A stretch of 64,000 bases of DNA from Microbacterium horticulturae (lineage in GTDB: Bacteria > Actinomycetota > Actinomycetes > Actinomycetales > Microbacteriaceae): assembly GCF_029094505.1 (NCBI RefSeq), contig NZ_CP119108.1, positions 3,100,001-3,164,000 of the forward strand, written 5' to 3'. Under the pieces are notes generated by a model. That model did not search any database. It saw nothing but the letters and a program-made list of their open reading frames with translations, and was not told the DNA's origin. Below are positions 16,890-24,426 of the stretch, one piece after another. Numbering within the stretch: position 1 is the stretch's first letter; each line of letters starts with the position of its first letter. Both the position numbers and the translations under genes were made by a program.

Positions 16890-17657
16890 ATGCGTTTCGT
16901 AGACCTGTCGATGCCGCTGGATGACGTCATCCCGGTGGACCCGCCGTTCCTGCGGCCCAAGATCGAGTACAAAGACCACATCGCCGGCCTCGCCGACATG
17001 CACGCCATGTACGGCATCGAGCGCGAGCAGCTGCCCGACGGGCAGGGCCTGGCCGCCGAGACGCTCACGATCACGACCCACGCCGGCACCCACGTCGATG
17101 CCCCCTGGCACTACCACCCCACGATGAACAACGGCGAGCGCGCGTGGACGATCGACGAGGTGCCGCTGGACTGGTTCTTCCGCCCCGGGGTCAAGCTCGA
17201 CCTGCGCCACCTGCCCAACGGGCACCTCGTGACCCCGGCCGACATCGACGCCGAGCTCGAGCGCATCGGCTACGAGCTGCAGCCGCTCGATATCGTGCTC
17301 GCACATACCGTCGCCGCCGATGCGTACGGCCGCGACGACTACATCGACACCGGCATCGGCTTCGGCCGCGAGGCGACGCTGCACCTGACGGGCAAGGGCG
17401 TGCGCGTGGTCGGCACCGACGCATGGGGCTGGGACCTCCCCGTCTCGATCAACCGCAAGCAGTTCGAAGAGACCGGCGACCCCTCGATCGTGTGGGAGGG
17501 CCACAAGGCCGGCGCCGAGGTCGGCTACTGCCAGATCGAGAAGCTGCAGAACCTCGAAGACATCCCCGCGTTCGGCTTCACCGTCGCCTGCTTCCCCGCG
17601 AAGGTGCGCGGCGCGTCGGCCGGCTGGACCCGGGCCGTCGCGATCTTCGACGAGTGA
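16890..17657 (+). CDS. Cyclase-family metal-dependent hydrolase (kynurenine formamidase-like)
   Basis: A 255-residue member of the cyclase family (PF04199 type), which includes kynurenine formamidase and isatin hydrolase. The metal-binding signature HxGTHxDxPxH is present as THAGTHVDAPWHYH near residues 69-80, and the start MRFVDLSMPLDDVIPVDPP is typical. ATG 16890 is preceded by GAAGGAG at 6 nt. It would hydrolyse an amide or lactam/lactone of the pathway. Its last codons (AIFDE-stop) are duplicated downstream at 18307-18325, see the direct repeat. Confidence 0.83.
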   Translation: MRFVDLSMPLDDVIPVDPPFLRPKIEYKDHIAGLADMHAMYGIEREQLPDGQGLAAETLTITTHAGTHVDAPWHYHPTMNNGERAWTIDEVPLDWFFRPGVKLDLRHLPNGHLVTPADIDAELERIGYELQPLDIVLAHTVAADAYGRDDYIDTGIGFGREATLHLTGKGVRVVGTDAWGWDLPVSINRKQFEETGDPSIVWEGHKAGAEVGYCQIEKLQNLEDIPAFGFTVACFPAKVRGASAGWTRAVAIFDE

Positions 17658-17681
17658 CGAGTGGATGCCGCGGCCCGCGGC
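17640..17681. repeat. Left direct repeat flanking the toxin-antitoxin cassette
   Basis: 42 bp covering the last five sense codons and stop of the cyclase gene plus the first arm of its terminator. It matches 18307-18348 at 41 of 42 positions (the first 34 are identical). The two copies are 667 bp apart and bracket the mazF-like/antitoxin pair. Confidence 0.85.
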
Positions 17682-17694
17682 CCGCGGCATCCAT
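17661..17694. terminator. Bidirectional hairpin terminator between cyclase and toxin genes
   Basis: TGGATGCCGCGG (17662-17673) pairs perfectly with CCGCGGCATCCA (17682-17693) around an 8-nt loop, just after the cyclase stop (17657) and at the toxin stop (17694). There is no U-tract, as is common in high-GC actinobacteria. Confidence 0.7.
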
Positions 17695-18041
17695 CAGAGT
17701 CCGATGACGAGCCGTACTCCGGCCGCGACATCGCTCAACAAGTAGTTGGCGAGGGCCCCGACAGGATACGGAACTATGTACTCGCGACTGACCGGACCGA
17801 TCTGCGAGACCACAGCAACCGAGTCCTTCTCGAGTCCTGATGCCTCAGATGGGATGAGCACGTTGCCCGGGAAAGCAGCCAGCCGCGTGTTCGAGGTGAG
17901 CGGGACGACGACGACAGTGGCGATCGACGAGGCGAGCAGCCAATCATCCTGAAGGATCACCGCCGGGCGGACCTTTCCTGGCTCCGACCCTCTCGGCTCG
18001 CCGAAGTCGACCCACACCACGTCGCCACGGGCGATCACCAC
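17694..18041 (-). CDS. MazF/PemK-family type II toxin (endoribonuclease)
   Basis: A 115-residue toxin of the MazF/PemK/CcdB-like fold. The N-terminus IARGDVVWVDFGEPRGSEPGKVRPAVILQ carries the family's GD-V-W-V-D-F, GSEPGK-RPA(V)IL pattern, with VVVVPLTSNTR as the next strand. Such toxins cleave mRNA at short motifs. Its ATG overlaps the antitoxin stop by 7 nt, so toxin synthesis depends on antitoxin translation. The pair interrupts the aromatic cluster on the opposite strand and sits between direct repeats, suggesting insertion. Confidence 0.88.
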   Translation of the reverse strand: MVIARGDVVWVDFGEPRGSEPGKVRPAVILQDDWLLASSIATVVVVPLTSNTRLAAFPGNVLIPSEASGLEKDSVAVVSQIGPVSREYIVPYPVGALANYLLSDVAAGVRLVIGL

Positions 18042-18274
18042 TCGGTGCCCCGGATGGCCCGATGTGACTCGCGGAGGAACTCGGCGTCGGCGGGCTGACC
18101 GACACGTTCGATCACGTCATTCGCGATCGCCGTGAGTTCGGACTCCCCCTCGAGTTCGTCCGCGAGCTTCTGCGCGGCGAGCCGATAGAACTCCGACCGA
18201 TTCATGCCGTGCTTGCGCGCAGTGCGCTCGAATCGTTCGAAGTCGCCGTCGGGAACCGAAATGGCTGTCTTCAT
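18035..18274 (-). CDS. Ribbon-helix-helix antitoxin (MazE-like partner)
   Basis: A 79-residue protein beginning MKTAISVPDGDFERFERTARKHGMNRSEFYRLAAQKLADELE, a ribbon strand followed by two helices as in RHH antitoxins paired with PemK/MazF toxins. The C-terminal tail would bind and neutralise the toxin. ATG 18274 is directly preceded by a -10 box with exactly 6 nt between, so the mRNA is probably leaderless. The operator palindrome at 18282-18297 overlaps that promoter, as expected for autorepression. Confidence 0.87.
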   Translation of the reverse strand: MKTAISVPDGDFERFERTARKHGMNRSEFYRLAAQKLADELEGESELTAIANDVIERVGQPADAEFLRESHRAIRGTEW

Positions 18275-18280
18275 TCCTCG

Positions 18281-18297
18281 AGTATAACTCGTTATAC
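18281..18297 (-). promoter_or_regulatory. Toxin-antitoxin promoter (-10) and overlapping operator palindrome
   Basis: GTATAAC-TC-GTTATAC (18282-18297) is a perfect inverted repeat with 7-bp arms. On the minus strand its end forms TATACT (18286-18281), a -10 hexamer, followed by CGAGGA and the antitoxin ATG. Bound antitoxin here would block RNA polymerase. Confidence 0.75.
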
Positions 18298-18306
18298 CGT
18301 CTCAGG

Positions 18307-18348
18307 GCGATCTTCGACGAGTGACGAGTGGATGCCGCGGGCCGCGGC
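18307..18348. repeat. Right direct repeat flanking the toxin-antitoxin cassette
   Basis: Second copy of the 42-bp repeat (41/42 identical to 17640-17681). It contains a non-coding duplicate of the cyclase C-terminal codons and stop, immediately upstream of the toxin-antitoxin promoter region. Confidence 0.85.
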
Positions 18349-18394
18349 TCGCGCGATGCCTGTCATCGACGCAGCGACGTGGCCCGCGGCATCC
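18330..18394. repeat. Inverted repeat with 14-bp arms
   Basis: GGATGCCGCGGGCC (18330-18343) and GGCCCGCGGCATCC (18381-18394) are perfect complements around a 37-nt loop. This looks like the original terminator hairpin of the cyclase gene before the cassette was placed between them (inference). Confidence 0.55.
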
Positions 18395-18460
18395 CCCGTC
18401 CGTAGCGTGATGGGCAGAGGGGCGATGTCCCTCGACAACGACGTTGAGAGAGGAAACACC

Positions 18461-18754
18461 ATGGCTTTCGTCTGCAGTGCCACGTGGATCGCAAAGGACG
18501 GGCAGGCCGATACCGTGCGCGACGCGCTGGAGAAGCTCTCGCCCGCATCGCGCGACGAGCCCGGCAACCTGTATTACCAGGTGTATCAGTCGGCGGATGA
18601 GCCGACCACGTTCCGCATCTTCGAGGTGTACACCGACGAGGACGCCTTCAAGAAGCACGGCACCTACCCGCATTTCGAGCAGTGGGCGGCCGGGCAGGCG
18701 GTCCCTCAGCTCGAGATCCGGCAGAAGGACTTCTACGAGACCTTGGACTTCTGA
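18461..18754 (+). CDS. Antibiotic-biosynthesis-monooxygenase (ABM) domain protein
   Basis: A 97-residue dimeric alpha/beta ferredoxin-like ABM protein. The motif AKDGQADTVRDALEKLSPASRDEPGNLYYQVYQSADEPTTFRIFEVYTDEDAFKKH matches the quinol-monooxygenase/YgiN-type family. ATG 18461 follows AGAGGAAACACC. The stop is 1 nt from the next ATG, so it is coupled to the FAH-type hydrolase. Such proteins oxidise quinols or act as small isomerases in aromatic pathways. Confidence 0.82.
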   Translation: MAFVCSATWIAKDGQADTVRDALEKLSPASRDEPGNLYYQVYQSADEPTTFRIFEVYTDEDAFKKHGTYPHFEQWAAGQAVPQLEIRQKDFYETLDF

Positions 18755-18755
18755 C

Positions 18756-19724
18756 ATGGCGCAGTATGCGCGCTACGTCGGCCCGAACGGGATCGTCCAC
18801 ACCGGGCGGCTGCAGCACGGCAAGATCCAGGACATCCCCGGCGACCCCGAGATCCTCGACCTGCTGACGATGCCCGAAGCGCAGCGTCGCGACCTGGACG
18901 TGCGCGCCGGCAGGTCGCAGAAGCTGCCCATTGCAGACGCCACGCTGGCCGTGCCCGTCGAGCCGCGGGCGATGCGCGACTTCCTCGTGTTCGAGGCGCA
19001 CATCGCCGGCATGAAGAAGAGTGAGCCCGGCGACGGCAGCGTGCCCCCGCAGTGGTACGAGGCGCCTGCGTTCCTGTTCATGAACCCGTGGTCGGTCGTG
19101 CCCAGCGGCGCCGACATCCCGATGCCGCCGTTCACACAGAAGCTCGACTTCGAGCTCGAAGTCGCGATGATCGTCAAAGACACCGTGCGCGACGTGCCGA
19201 TCGAAGAGGCCGCCGAGCACATCGCCGGGTTCTGCCTGTTCAACGACTGGAGTGCGCGCGACATCCAGGGCAATGAGATGCGCGTGGGGCTGGGGCCGAA
19301 CAAGGGCAAGGACTTCGCCAATACGCTCGGCCCGTGGATCACGACCCCCGACGAGCTCGAGAAGTACCGCGAGGGCGACCGCTACGCGCTCGAGATGAGC
19401 GTCGCGATCAACGGCGAGGTCGTCGGCACCGACAACCTGCGCAACATGTCGTGGTCGTTCGAGGAGATGCTCGTGCACGCCTCGCGCGACGCGGTGGTGG
19501 GCGCCGGCGATGTGCTGGCCACCGGCACCGCATCCCAGGGCGCGCTGTCGGAGCGCTGGGCGCGCGCGGGCGGCGAGCTCGTCATCCCGCCGCTGCAGGT
19601 GGGCGACGTCGTGACCATGACCGTCGAGGGGCTGGGGTCGATCTCCAACCGCATCGTCGAGCAGCGCAGTCCCGGGCACACCGTGCCGCCGGCGCGTCGC
19701 ACCTACGGCCCCGACCGGCTCTGA
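18756..19724 (+). CDS. Fumarylacetoacetate hydrolase family protein
   Basis: A 322-residue protein with an N-terminal ~75-residue domain and a C-terminal FAH fold. Metal-site segments include DFELEVAMIV, LFNDWSARDIQGNEM and the KGKDFANTLGPWITTPDEL segment of the family. These enzymes hydrolyse or tautomerise acylpyruvates (fumarylacetoacetate, fumarylpyruvate, 2-oxo-hept-diene-dioates) released by ring cleavage. ATG 18756 is right after the ABM stop. It is the last enzyme of the cluster and supports ring-cleavage chemistry for the whole set. Confidence 0.87.
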   Translation: MAQYARYVGPNGIVHTGRLQHGKIQDIPGDPEILDLLTMPEAQRRDLDVRAGRSQKLPIADATLAVPVEPRAMRDFLVFEAHIAGMKKSEPGDGSVPPQWYEAPAFLFMNPWSVVPSGADIPMPPFTQKLDFELEVAMIVKDTVRDVPIEEAAEHIAGFCLFNDWSARDIQGNEMRVGLGPNKGKDFANTLGPWITTPDELEKYREGDRYALEMSVAINGEVVGTDNLRNMSWSFEEMLVHASRDAVVGAGDVLATGTASQGALSERWARAGGELVIPPLQVGDVVTMTVEGLGSISNRIVEQRSPGHTVPPARRTYGPDRL

Positions 19725-19756
19725 CGCCGCGGGACCGGCTCTGACCCGCCACTGAT

Positions 19757-19817
19757 CGCGAGCTCACGCTTGTGCACGCTTCGCCGCACTCTGGGCGTGC
19801 ATAGGCGCGATCTCGCG
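19757..19817. repeat. 61-bp imperfect palindrome, copy B of a dispersed intergenic element
   Basis: Arms 19757-19779 and 19795-19817 pair at 19 of 23 positions around a 15-nt loop. Same length as copy A (16699-16759) and alignable without gaps. It lies 32 nt after the FAH stop, in the 188-nt gap before the PurO-like gene. Confidence 0.55.
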
Positions 19818-19852
19818 GTCGTGACGGGGTCGTCGGTCGTGACGGGGTCGCC
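19817..19852. repeat. 18-bp tandem duplication
   Basis: GGTCGTGACGGGGTCGTC is followed by a copy with one change (TC to CC at the end) and then GGTCGG. It directly follows palindrome B. Confidence 0.7.
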
Positions 19853-19900
19853 GGTCGGACATTTCGCGACTGCCGCCCCGGCGCGCATAGCCGCAGATGG

Positions 19901-19906
19901 GATAAT
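19901..19906 (+). promoter_or_regulatory. -10 box of a probable leaderless promoter
   Basis: GATAAT, then 6 nt, then the GTG start of the PurO-like gene at 19913. No ribosome site fits in the gap. Confidence 0.55.
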
Positions 19907-19912
19907 CGCAGG

Positions 19913-20629
19913 GTGGCGAACTCTTCCGCACCGGGTCTGGTGGACGTGCTTTCCGAACGCGACTATCCGGGCCGGGGCGTCGTCCTCGGCCGCGATGTCA
20001 GCGGCACCGGCTTCGCGCTGTACTGGCTGACCGGCCGCAGCGCTGCATCGCGCGAGCGTTTCCTGGACGTGCAGGCCGAAGCCGTCGAGGTCAAAGACGC
20101 CTCGGGCGGACCGTTGGACGCACTGCGCCACTACACCGCCGTCCGCCAATCCGTCGCACACCTCGTCGTCGGCAACGGCGACCAGGTGACGCCGCTGTTC
20201 GAGCGCGTCACCGCCGGCACGCCGTTCGAGGCCGCCGTGCGCGACATCGCCTTCGAGCCCGACCCGCCGATCTTCACTCCGCGGATCACCGCGTACGCGT
20301 CTCTGTCGGAAGAGGGCGGGATGACGGATGTCTGCGTCTCGGGCGCCGTTCCGGTGCCCGGCTGGCCTGCGCAGGCGCAGCAGCGCACCGTGCATGCCTC
20401 GGCGCTCGAGTCCGGGCAGAGCCTCGCAATCACGACCTATACCGGCGACGCGACAACGCCGGCTCCCAGCGGCATCGCGCTCAACGCCTCGGTCGACGAA
20501 GCATGGCAGACCGTCGCCGAGAAGCTGTGGACCGCCCTGAACCCGGAGTACCGCGTCGCCCTCATCGGATTCGACATCGCGCAGGGACTGGGCACCGCGG
20601 TCGTTCACGCACGTCCCGCGGGCGACTGA
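19913..20629 (+). CDS. IMP cyclohydrolase-like (PurO-fold) protein
   Basis: A 238-residue protein that resembles the archaeal-type IMP cyclohydrolase (PurO) family: YPGRGVVLGRDVSGTGFALYWLTGRSAASRERFL near the N-terminus and EPDPPIFTPRITAYASL in the middle. In actinobacteria such proteins occur besides the bifunctional PurH; true activity in purine synthesis is not shown by sequence. The GTG start is supported by the leaderless promoter 6 nt upstream. Not part of the preceding catabolic operon. Confidence 0.7.
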   Translation: MANSSAPGLVDVLSERDYPGRGVVLGRDVSGTGFALYWLTGRSAASRERFLDVQAEAVEVKDASGGPLDALRHYTAVRQSVAHLVVGNGDQVTPLFERVTAGTPFEAAVRDIAFEPDPPIFTPRITAYASLSEEGGMTDVCVSGAVPVPGWPAQAQQRTVHASALESGQSLAITTYTGDATTPAPSGIALNASVDEAWQTVAEKLWTALNPEYRVALIGFDIAQGLGTAVVHARPAGD

Positions 20630-20660
20630 GCTCCGCCGTGCGGGAGCGCCGCCACCGACC

Positions 20661-21143
20661 TCACACCACGTTGATTGCCGGCACGTCGCCCGATTCCGGC
20701 ACCACGTCGAGGTTGTCCACGAGGGTGCGCAGAGAGGCGAGCGCTTCGGCGATCTTCTCGCGTTCCCGCGGCGCCAGCGTTCCCCAGGCGACTTCCACGC
20801 GCGCGTAGTTGGCCTGTAACCACCCATCGAGACTCGCCTGCCCCTGATCCGTCAGATGAAGACTGACGGCGCGGCGGTCATCGGGCACGGGCTCGCGCAC
20901 GATCAACCCTCCGACGACCATCTGCTGCACTATCGTGCTCACCGTGTTGGTCGCCAGACGGTGCCGCCGCGCAAGGTCGCTGACGCGGAGCCCCGGCTCG
21001 TCGGCGAGCCTCTGGAGGATCTCTACCTGCGCCATAGGCAACGCCTCCCACGGGATCTCCGCGCGCACGCTCGCGCGCAGGATCCGGCGGATCCGGATGA
21101 TGATGTCCGTCAGCGCCCAAGCCGCGTCCTGGTCTTGTGCCAT
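20661..21143 (-). CDS. MarR-family transcriptional regulator
   Basis: A 160-residue MarR regulator: helical dimerisation segments around a winged HTH (residues about 45-105, LADEPGLRVSDLARRHRLATNTVSTIVQQMVVGGLIVREPVPDDRRAVSLHLTDQG). The DDRR wing motif is clear. ATG 21143 is preceded by AGGA at 10 nt. It lies downstream of the sulfatase in the same direction (73-nt gap) and converges with the PurO-like gene. Its target is not evident. Confidence 0.87.
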   Translation of the reverse strand: MAQDQDAAWALTDIIIRIRRILRASVRAEIPWEALPMAQVEILQRLADEPGLRVSDLARRHRLATNTVSTIVQQMVVGGLIVREPVPDDRRAVSLHLTDQGQASLDGWLQANYARVEVAWGTLAPREREKIAEALASLRTLVDNLDVVPESGDVPAINVV

Positions 21144-21216
21144 CGGCAACTGTTCCTGCACTACATCCACCGATCGTTCGCCGTCCGATGCCTTCCCCGA
21201 CTTTACCCGTTGGCTC

Positions 21217-23565
21217 CTAGTCGAAGACGGCCGCGGCATCCCGCCACGCCCGGAAATACTCATCCCGGTTGTAGTCGGCCACCTCGCCCGGTGTGAATGT
21301 CACGTGCCGCAAGGCTCCGGTGAACCGGTAGGCGCCGTGCGCGACATGCATGGGCCACGACACCGGGCCGCCACGATCGATCCCGACATCGATGCCCGTG
21401 TAAGGCGCCAGTCCGACCATCATCTGCACACCGTCCACCCGTGCACACTCGTCACCATCGATGCTGAGCGCGAAGTCCCAGCGCAGACCCGGAAGCCACG
21501 ACGCCGTGAGCTGCACCCGATGCTCCCCCGGCTCGAGGCGGGATCCCCGCGCCTGGTGGAGGATGCCGTACTCGTTGTAGTCGAAGTGCACCCGACCGTC
21601 TTCGACGTATACGACATAGCCTCCGTTCTGGTCTCCGTGCGCGAAGAGCACGCCCTCATCGCCCTCCGCCGCGTCCAGCTCGGCGACCACCTCGAACGAT
21701 CTCTCATTGATCAGCGCCGCCGATCGCTCACGCTCCAGCTGTGGTGTACCCGGGAAGAGGCGCACGGGATCGGCAAACGCATCGGTTGCGGGGCGGTGCA
21801 CATGCGTAAGGATCCCCGAGGCATCCTCCAGAGGGAAGACCGTGTTGCGCCAGGCCTCGCGCTCCCACGCGTCTGCCAGTTCGTGCAGCAGATCGGGATG
21901 CGACGCTGCCACGTCGTCGATCTCGGTGGGGTCCACGCGTGTGTCGTACAGCTGCCACTCGCCGGGTTCGAATGGAGCGCCAGGCCGGTGCAAGGTCAGC
22001 GCCTTCCATCCGTTGCGGTACATGCCGCGATTGCCGTTCCACTCCGTGTACTGCTCGAAACGCACGCCGGGGTGTGCGGCATCGGCAAGCAGCGGCAGGA
22101 AGCTCTGGCCATCCATCTGCTGAGCTGCACGGCCGTTGCGCTCCCGGCTCGCCGCCACACCTACGGCCTCGAGGATCGTCGGGGCCACATCGGAGACGAA
22201 GGCATACTGCCGACGGAATCCATCATCAGCTGCATCACGATCCAGCCCCGCCGGCCAGTGCACGATCATCGGCGTGCGCACACCCCCCGCGAACGTCGAG
22301 CCCTTGTACAGCCGGAACGGTGTGTTCGAGGCCATCGCCCATCCGCGCGGATACTGCAGCATCGTCTGCGGACCGCCGATGAGATCGAGATCGAGATCGC
22401 TGTCACGATTCCAGTCGTCGGGGATGCCGCTCATGAATCCGAGGAAGTTCGCCAGGTAGCTGCGGGTGCCGAGCCGCCCCCCGTCATTCGCCCCTCCGTT
22501 GTCGCTCGTGAACACGATGATCGTGTTGTCGAGTTCGCCGTAGTCTTCGAGGGTCTGCAGCAGCCGGCCGAGGTTCTGGTCGAGATTGTCGACCATCGCG
22601 GCGTACACCTCCATGATCCGTGCCGTCTTCTCCTGCTCGTCGGCCGGAACGTCGTCCCACGGCGGCACGTCCAGCGCTGGCCCCTCATTGTTACGGTCCG
22701 GCAGACGCACGCCCTCGTCCACCACGCCGAGCTCCTGCTGCCGTGCGAAGCGCTGCTGCCGCACGGCATCCCACCCTTCGTCATATCGCCCCCGATACTT
22801 GGCGATGTCGTCGGGCTTGGCCGCGAACGGGGCGTGCATGGCGTGGTGGGCGAAGTAGAGGAAGAAGGGCTTGCGGGCATCATGCGCACGCAGGCCCCGG
22901 ATCATGCCGATCGCCTCGTCGGTCAGGTCGTCGGTGAGGTAGTAGTCGTCGGGATACCGCTCGACCTCGACAGGGCTGTTGTCACGGACGAGACGATTCG
23001 GCGCCATGAACGGGGTGAAACCCTCGAGGCAGCCGTAGTACCGGTCGAACCCGCGCTGCAGGGGCCACGACTTCTTGGCGGCCCCGTCGTTGGTTGCCGA
23101 CCCGCGGCTCAGATGCCACTTGCCCACCATGAACGTCGCGTAACCCGCGCCCCGCAGAGTTTCCGGAAGCGTGACCACATCATCGGCGATCTCGAACGTC
23201 GCTCCCGGAAAACCCGGGTCGAAACCGGCGACGGTGCTGAATCCCGCGCGGTGCGAATTGATGCCGGTCAGCAGCGCCGCGCGTGCCGGCGAGCACACCG
23301 GGGTCGTGTGATAGTTGGTCAGCCGCATACCCCCGGCGGCGAGCCGGTCGAGGTTCGGCGTGTCGATCTCGGCCCCGAACGGGCCGATGTCGGCATAACC
23401 CATATCGTCGACGAGCATGACGATCACATTCGGCGCCCCGGCCGGAGACTCCGGCTCGGTCGGCCACCACGGACGCGACTGAGAGTACGTGCGTCCGATC
23501 TGACCTTCGAAGTGCTCGTAGCCGCGCGCGAACGACGGCACCTCGGTCTGGCCCTGCTCAGTCAT
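21217..23565 (-). CDS. Arylsulfatase (type I formylglycine sulfatase)
   Basis: A 782-residue sulfatase. VIVMLVDDMGYADIG (residues 48-61) holds the first metal aspartates; CSPARAALLTG at residues 91-101 is the C-x-P-x-R signature whose Cys91 becomes formylglycine; GKWH and FTSDNGG are further active-site motifs. Length and the C-terminal half resemble long arylsulfatases acting on alkyl/aryl sulfate esters. No signal peptide is visible, so it is probably cytoplasmic and works on imported esters. The start overlaps the ATPase gene by 8 nt, so it is the last gene of the importer operon. A formylglycine-generating enzyme must be encoded elsewhere. Confidence 0.9.
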   Translation of the reverse strand: MTEQGQTEVPSFARGYEHFEGQIGRTYSQSRPWWPTEPESPAGAPNVIVMLVDDMGYADIGPFGAEIDTPNLDRLAAGGMRLTNYHTTPVCSPARAALLTGINSHRAGFSTVAGFDPGFPGATFEIADDVVTLPETLRGAGYATFMVGKWHLSRGSATNDGAAKKSWPLQRGFDRYYGCLEGFTPFMAPNRLVRDNSPVEVERYPDDYYLTDDLTDEAIGMIRGLRAHDARKPFFLYFAHHAMHAPFAAKPDDIAKYRGRYDEGWDAVRQQRFARQQELGVVDEGVRLPDRNNEGPALDVPPWDDVPADEQEKTARIMEVYAAMVDNLDQNLGRLLQTLEDYGELDNTIIVFTSDNGGANDGGRLGTRSYLANFLGFMSGIPDDWNRDSDLDLDLIGGPQTMLQYPRGWAMASNTPFRLYKGSTFAGGVRTPMIVHWPAGLDRDAADDGFRRQYAFVSDVAPTILEAVGVAASRERNGRAAQQMDGQSFLPLLADAAHPGVRFEQYTEWNGNRGMYRNGWKALTLHRPGAPFEPGEWQLYDTRVDPTEIDDVAASHPDLLHELADAWEREAWRNTVFPLEDASGILTHVHRPATDAFADPVRLFPGTPQLERERSAALINERSFEVVAELDAAEGDEGVLFAHGDQNGGYVVYVEDGRVHFDYNEYGILHQARGSRLEPGEHRVQLTASWLPGLRWDFALSIDGDECARVDGVQMMVGLAPYTGIDVGIDRGGPVSWPMHVAHGAYRFTGALRHVTFTPGEVADYNRDEYFRAWRDAAAVFD

Positions 23566-24391
23566 TGCGCTCCTCCTGCGAGCCCCGGTAACGCGGGTCG
23601 ATGATCTCCCGCATCACGCGGCTCCGCAACTGTCCGAACCGGGGTGTCGCCTTGGTCGCGATCTGCTCGCGCGCGGGCCCCAGGTCGATGGCGACGTCGT
23701 CGATCACCCGCGTCGGGCGCCCGGCCACCACGACCACGCGGTCGCTGAGGTACACGGCTTCATCGATGTCGTGTGTCACCAGTGCGATGGTCAGTCCGAG
23801 TTCGGCGCGCAGTCGGAGGATCAGATCTTCCAGTTCGAAGCGTGTCTGTGCGTCGACGGAGCCGAACGGCTCATCCATCAGCAGAATCGGAGCGTCGTAT
23901 GCGAGTGCACGTGCGATGGCGACCCGCTGCTGCATGCCGCCGGAGAGCTGCCATGGGTATTGGTCGGCGACGTCCGCCAGCCCGACGGACTCGAGTGCAC
24001 GCAGCGCGCGGGCTCGCCGTTCGGCCTTGGGCATCCCACGACTCTGCAGTGGGAAGGCGACGTTGTCCCACACGCGCATCCACGGCATCAACGAGCCGCG
24101 ATAGTCCTGGAATACGACGGCGATTTCGGCCAGCGGCCGGTTCACGCGCGTGTCGCCGTAACTCACCGTGCCGCTCGTCGGTGGCATGAGCCCAGACAAG
24201 CACCGCAGCAGTGTGGTCTTGCCCGCACCGGACGGGCCGACGATGCATACGAACTCCCCGGGTTGGACGACCAGGTCCAGCCCCTCGAGCACGCGGTGGT
24301 CGCCGAACGTCTTCGTCAGGCCCTCCACTGTCAGTGCGTCCCGGGCCCGCGGTGGGACCTCCGGCGCGGCGATGGTCTCAGCCAGTGACAT
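23558..24391 (-). CDS. ABC transporter ATP-binding protein of the sulfate-ester importer
   Basis: A 277-residue ATPase with Walker A GPSGAGKTT, FQDYRGSLMPWM after the Q-loop, signature LSGGMQQRVAIARALAY, Walker B LLMDEPFGSVD and VTHDID. It belongs to the nitrate/sulfonate/taurine subfamily and is similar to the ATPase at 8906. Start chosen at ATG 24391 because AAGGAG precedes it; an upstream in-frame ATG would overlap the permease. It powers the two permeases upstream and is coupled to the sulfatase. Confidence 0.9.
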   Translation of the reverse strand: MSLAETIAAPEVPPRARDALTVEGLTKTFGDHRVLEGLDLVVQPGEFVCIVGPSGAGKTTLLRCLSGLMPPTSGTVSYGDTRVNRPLAEIAVVFQDYRGSLMPWMRVWDNVAFPLQSRGMPKAERRARALRALESVGLADVADQYPWQLSGGMQQRVAIARALAYDAPILLMDEPFGSVDAQTRFELEDLILRLRAELGLTIALVTHDIDEAVYLSDRVVVVAGRPTRVIDDVAIDLGPAREQIATKATPRFGQLRSRVMREIIDPRYRGSQEERND

Positions 24392-24426
24392 ATCGGTTCT
24401 CCTTGCGTGATGTTCTGGGGCCGCGC

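Noticed and set aside
21217..23604. Very long open frame on the plus strand opposite the arylsulfatase (about 890 codons)
   Set aside because: It is an antisense shadow of the sulfatase: no recognisable domain, composition dominated by Arg/His/Val from GC-rich codons, and the sulfatase on the other strand has all family motifs.
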